From IMG/VR virus record IMGVR_UViG_3300035045_000030, positions 1-25,046 of that record: a DNA stretch of 25,046 nt; one strand, 5' to 3'. Each line of letters starts with the position of its first letter. Within the stretch, counting starts at the first letter, position 1. The notes under the pieces were generated by a model, which worked only from the letters and a program-made list of their open reading frames with translations, had not been told where the DNA came from and did not search any database. Both the position numbers and the translations under genes were made by a program. Below, piece after piece: positions 21,458 through 25,046 of the stretch. Source of the stretch: a virus.

Positions 21458-23250
21458 TGTCAAATTTAGTACAAGCAGCAGAAGAATTAGAATACGTTCC
21501 TAAAGAAGAGTTAGTACGTATGATGGAACAAGGAGATATGAAATATCCTCCTTACTTAGTATTGTCTGAAATACAAAGAAGAACACAATTAGAGAACATG
21601 GTCATGCAACCTAAGCCTAATACTACTGTCGCTCAAGAAGTAGTGTCAGAGTTTGCACAACCACAAGGCTTGGCAGGTATGCCTCAAGGAATGTCAGCAG
21701 ACATTTCTCTCCCCCCCTCCTCCCAAACTGTATATGAGGATAGAGGAATACCTGCCTCCGGTTTAGCTGCCGGTGGCTACTTAGGTGGTGGTAAAATGGA
21801 ATACACCGGACCAACAGTCTATGATGAAGAAGGCAATGAACTTTATGGTTTAGAAGCATTAAGGCAGTCTGGTGGATTTAAAAGACTTCTTAAAGCTATT
21901 GCTATGAAAGAAGGAGGCATAACAGGTTATGCTGACAAAGGCATTACAGCTATGTCTAATGCAGAAGAAAGAGCAAGACAAGAAGTTCAAGAAGCTTTAT
22001 TAAAACAAGGCAGATATAGACAAAATGAAAGAGAGTATCAAGAAGGTAAAAGAATTTTTCCTCCACTAACTCCTAAAGATTATATTGTTTCTGATGCAGA
22101 GTATCGAAGGCTTAAAGAGTCAGACGCTGTAATGGGCGAAGATAAATTTAGAAGAGGTGAGTATAGACCTTTGTTAATGTTAGCTAGATTAATTGAAGGT
22201 GAAGGGCAAGGCAGAAGGTTTATGCCTCAGTCTGAGTATGATGCTTCAGTAGCTAGAATGAAACAAAGCATGAATGAAAAACGCCAAAGACAAATGGGCA
22301 TGAATAAAGGTGGTTTGCTTGGCTTCAATACAGGTGCTAATACAGATTTAGCTTTTATGTATAGAGATGTTTTTGCTCCTGCTACCGGATACTTGACATT
22401 AGCAGAGCAACAAGGCTTTCAAAGAATAGCCGGTAATCCTAATTTAGCTAGAACATTTACTAATCTTTATAATACAGAATATTCTCCTAGACTAGGAAAT
22501 CGTAATACAGCTCAAAATTCACAAACAGTAAAAAGAAATCTTCTTAGAACATTTGTAAATAATCCTGAAGATTTAAAAGCAAAGGTTGAGGAATATAATG
22601 AAAGTGGTTTGGCAAGTATAGATTTTGATGCACTAGGTATGCCACAAGCTCCTGTTAGTGCAGATGGAAGTGATAGTAGTATTTTTAAACCTCCTGTTAT
22701 TAAAGAGAACACTCCTGAAACAACAGAGCAAACAGAGCAACAAAACATTACAGATATAGTCAAAGGTCAAATGGGTAAATTTGGTTTACCTTCTACTGCT
22801 TTGACTCCACCTTCTGAAGAACAAAGAAACAGAGAAAAACAAGCTTTAATACTTTCTACACTAGCTAAGAATATTGGTAGTGCAACTAATCTATCAGGCA
22901 TAGGGGAAGGCTTTGCTGATGCAACAGCTTTAGCAATTGGTAAATCTGCTGCTGATAGAAAAGAAGATGCCGAATTCTTAAAATCTAAACGTGCAGATGT
23001 TGTAAGCGAAATACAAATCATTTCTAGTCTGCAAGATATAGGAGCTAGAATGAGAAGTAATGATATAAAAGAGCGACAAATAGCACAGGAAAATGCGAAG
23101 TTGCTACTTGAATTATTGCAAGACCCAACAATAGGTATAGACCCAGAAAAAACTAAATTATATTTAGGTCAACTAGAAAGTTATCTTCAGTCAGGTAATG
23201 CAATGGTAAGTCCTAGCACCGGTGTTGGAGGAGTAAACTTTACTAAATAA
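21457..23250 (+). CDS. Large internal-virion / ejection protein 3
   Basis: A 597-residue charged protein. The N-terminus is helical (VQAAEELEYVPKEELVRMME). Glycine-turn motifs recur (LAAGGYLGGGKMEYTGP, MNKGGLLGFNTGANTD), like those of the protein at 18239-19957. The region TDLAFMYRDVFAPATGYLTL and TVKRNLLRTFVNNPEDLKAK is mixed. From about residue 445 an alpha-helical part follows (EEQRNREKQALILSTLAKNI, ADRKEDAEFLKSKRADVVSE). No enzymatic motif is evident. A pure pyrimidine run including seven C (21704-21724) lies in the reading frame. The function as a virion or ejection protein is inferred from the neighbours. Confidence 0.6.
   Translation: MSNLVQAAEELEYVPKEELVRMMEQGDMKYPPYLVLSEIQRRTQLENMVMQPKPNTTVAQEVVSEFAQPQGLAGMPQGMSADISLPPSSQTVYEDRGIPASGLAAGGYLGGGKMEYTGPTVYDEEGNELYGLEALRQSGGFKRLLKAIAMKEGGITGYADKGITAMSNAEERARQEVQEALLKQGRYRQNEREYQEGKRIFPPLTPKDYIVSDAEYRRLKESDAVMGEDKFRRGEYRPLLMLARLIEGEGQGRRFMPQSEYDASVARMKQSMNEKRQRQMGMNKGGLLGFNTGANTDLAFMYRDVFAPATGYLTLAEQQGFQRIAGNPNLARTFTNLYNTEYSPRLGNRNTAQNSQTVKRNLLRTFVNNPEDLKAKVEEYNESGLASIDFDALGMPQAPVSADGSDSSIFKPPVIKENTPETTEQTEQQNITDIVKGQMGKFGLPSTALTPPSEEQRNREKQALILSTLAKNIGSATNLSGIGEGFADATALAIGKSAADRKEDAEFLKSKRADVVSEIQIISSLQDIGARMRSNDIKERQIAQENAKLLLELLQDPTIGIDPEKTKLYLGQLESYLQSGNAMVSPSTGVGGVNFTK
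21704..21724 (+). other. 21-base pure pyrimidine tract with C7 homopolymer
   Basis: A run of T and C only, including seven consecutive C at 21711-21717, stands out in an AT-rich coding region. It is read as Ser-Leu-Pro-Pro-Ser-Ser with CCC and TCC codons that are rare here. The opposite strand is a purine tract with G-runs that could form a two-tier quadruplex. Slippage there would shift the frame. The tract may also be a sequencing or assembly length error. Confidence 0.6.
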
Positions 23251-25046
23251 TGCAAAGATTTAATTTACCAGATGGCAAGTATATAGAGATAGAAGATAAT
23301 CCTTCTAGAGAATATGTCATTGGTTTACAAAACTTTTTAGCAGAACAATATCCTGATTATTACGTTCCATATAAAGAAGAGATAGACCCTACTATTGGTG
23401 GCAGGGTTAGTGAGTTTAGTAAAGGAGTTGTCAAAGGTTTAGCCGGAGGATTTCTTGGAGGTGCAGAAGGATTAGTAAACTTCTTTGATAGTGGTAATGA
23501 TAGTGCTATCGGTGAAGGACTTAGAGGTATGCAAAGATACCTTAATGAAACTTTATTACCTACAGAAGAAGGCTATGAAGATTTGTACACTACTAAACTA
23601 GGACAAGGTCTTGGTAGTTTTGCTTCTTTCTTTGTTCCGGGATTTGGTGCAGCTAAAGTATTAAATACTTCAGAAAAATTAAGGAGGTTAGGCAATCTAA
23701 GAGCAAAAGCAACTGAGCTATCTGAAATACAAAAGATAGATAAAATGATTAGAGCTGTCCAAAGAGGACCTACGATTGCTAGTGCCTCATTAGCTGTGCC
23801 TTTGGGTATATCAGAACAAGGAGACAGGATAGAACAAGCTAGACAGCTAGGAGAAGAGGTTAGTCCATTTCAAGAATTTGCTGCAGAAACTGCCGGTGGT
23901 GTTATAGGTCTTACAGAACTATTTGCACCTGACAGACTTTTAAGAAAAATTACTAAAAGTGATGGCGAAGTTTTAGATGTAGCTGCACGTATTAGGTCAG
24001 CATTAGGCACAGGTACTGTAGAGGCTGTTCAAGAAACTATGGCAAGTATTATGCAAGACGCTGTAGCACGTGGACTTTATAGTGACGAGATACCTATTGG
24101 TGACAGTATGTTTGATGACTTTACTGTAGGTGGTGGTACAGGAGCAATAGCTGACTTATTAGTTAGAGGCTTCACAGGTAGACGACCTATTGCTAACAAA
24201 TATACTCTTGATTTAGAGAAACAAGCTGTTGAAGAAAGTGGTGAAAAAGAAATCTTTGAAGAAAGAAAACAGTTAGATGAAGAGCTACAAACCACAGGTC
24301 CTTCAATAATGCGTGAAGAAGATTTGGTTGAAGAATATGAAGAGACTATAGAGCCTGAAGAAAAAAAAGAATTACAAGTTATTGAGCAATTAAAACTTGA
24401 AGAGCAAACTGATGGAAGTGTATTAGTTGTAGGTGAAGATACAGGAAAGATATATAGTACACACAAAGTTGAAGTTGCTGCCGGATTTGAAATAGATGCT
24501 CAAGGTAATCCACTTTTAGATGAACAAGGTGAGCGTATACAAAAATTTGACTTTGACCCTATAGCTACAATAAATGAAGCTGCACAATCTGCCGTAGAAC
24601 AAGAAAAGAAAAACAGAACAAAATTTGTAAATGATGCAATTGATAATGTATTAGATATCGCAGGTCTAAAAGAAAGTGGCTCTATAAAAAGTTTAGGCAA
24701 AAGAGTTTTATCGCCTTTGTTTAATGTAATAGATGTAAGAACTCTATCTGTAATGGACTCAAGGATAAGTGAGGCTAGACAAAAACAAGCTAAAAAATTA
24801 GAAAAATTAAATAAACAAGCTGAAAGACTAAAAGCTAAAAGATTAAAAGATAGAAGAGAAGGCAAGACAAGACTTACTAAAAGTGGTCAGCCAGACCAAA
24901 GATTTAAACAGCTAGATAAACCGGGCACATTAGACAGTACAGAAGGAGCTTTAGATATATCTCCTCTCAAACAAATTACTGCTGACAAACAAACAGACGA
25001 GCAAAAAAGTTTGGTACAACTTTTGCAAGACAGAGCTGAACAAGTT
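23250..25046 (+). CDS. Large internal-virion / ejection protein 4 (partial, 3' end outside window)
   Basis: A reading frame open for 599 codons from an ATG coupled to the previous stop (TAATG) to the last base of the window. It opens MQRFNLPDGKYIEIEDNPS and LQNFLAEQYPDYYVPY. Two Gly-rich hydrophobic segments follow (SKGVVKGLAGGFLGGAEGLV, TKLGQGLGSFASFFVPGFGA), then TIASASLAVPLGIS and ETAGGVIGLTELFAP, a possible membrane-interacting region. From about residue 330 it is acidic and helical, and near 510-540 it is Lys-rich (RQKQAKKLEKLNKQAERLK). Its size, start and position last in the cluster resemble the largest ejection protein of podoviruses. No transglycosylase motif is visible in the part seen. 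Confidence 0.7.
   Translation, partial: MQRFNLPDGKYIEIEDNPSREYVIGLQNFLAEQYPDYYVPYKEEIDPTIGGRVSEFSKGVVKGLAGGFLGGAEGLVNFFDSGNDSAIGEGLRGMQRYLNETLLPTEEGYEDLYTTKLGQGLGSFASFFVPGFGAAKVLNTSEKLRRLGNLRAKATELSEIQKIDKMIRAVQRGPTIASASLAVPLGISEQGDRIEQARQLGEEVSPFQEFAAETAGGVIGLTELFAPDRLLRKITKSDGEVLDVAARIRSALGTGTVEAVQETMASIMQDAVARGLYSDEIPIGDSMFDDFTVGGGTGAIADLLVRGFTGRRPIANKYTLDLEKQAVEESGEKEIFEERKQLDEELQTTGPSIMREEDLVEEYEETIEPEEKKELQVIEQLKLEEQTDGSVLVVGEDTGKIYSTHKVEVAAGFEIDAQGNPLLDEQGERIQKFDFDPIATINEAAQSAVEQEKKNRTKFVNDAIDNVLDIAGLKESGSIKSLGKRVLSPLFNVIDVRTLSVMDSRISEARQKQAKKLEKLNKQAERLKAKRLKDRREGKTRLTKSGQPDQRFKQLDKPGTLDSTEGALDISPLKQITADKQTDEQKSLVQLLQDRAEQV

Noticed and set aside
24077-24865. Two long reverse-strand frames (129 and 121 codons)
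   Set aside because: They lie entirely opposite the open ejection-protein frame, have Ser/Phe/Leu-rich shadow composition and no recognisable domain.

Overview
The window is 25 kb of what appears to be a marine podovirus genome (short non-contractile tail). It is AT-rich, by eye about one third G+C. Every gene lies on the + strand, packed so tightly that the longest gap is about 21 bases. There are no tRNA, rRNA, CRISPR or integrase genes and no IS elements. Lipoproteins, a spanin pair and an outer-membrane secretin-type channel point to a Gram-negative host. The low G+C and the family resemblance to phages of SAR11-like and other small marine bacteria suggest an open-ocean host. That host assignment is inference.

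Layout. 1-3.2 kb: a small basic protein, two related tail-adaptor proteins (P22 gp4-like role), a zinc-ribbon/cupredoxin protein and small virion proteins. 3.2-10.3 kb: two fibre cassettes, each an S74-chaperone fibre followed by a shorter fibre-tip-like protein. They flank an accessory insert of one unknown gene, two 2-oxoglutarate/Fe(II) oxygenases and a beta-repeat protein. 10.3-15.9 kb: a lysis region with small membrane proteins, a thermonuclease-like enzyme, a holin candidate, i-spanin, o-spanin and T4-type lysozyme. A curli secretion cassette is embedded inside it: csgF, csgG, a curlin-repeat protein, a FecR-like secreted protein and a small lipoprotein. 15.9-25.0 kb: a P22 gp10-like tail protein, small virion proteins, then a run of large internal-virion (ejection) proteins including one that resembles the T7 gp13 internal core protein. 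The last gene runs off the window.

How it works together. The outer blocks build the tail and the ejection machinery, and the fibres bind the host. The middle block disrupts the envelope late in infection. Placing an amyloid-export pore, its cap, a candidate amyloid substrate and an extra secreted protein between the holin candidate and the spanins suggests that the phage remodels or permeabilises the outer membrane, or coats the cell or its debris with amyloid, late in infection.

Two observations stand out. One is the complete curli-like export cassette inside the lysis module, including curlin-type sequence at the C-terminus of the FecR-like protein. The other is an apparently total absence of several short palindromes (GATC, GAWTC, GTWAC, CCWGG), maintained by switched synonymous codons, which suggests strong restriction-type selection.
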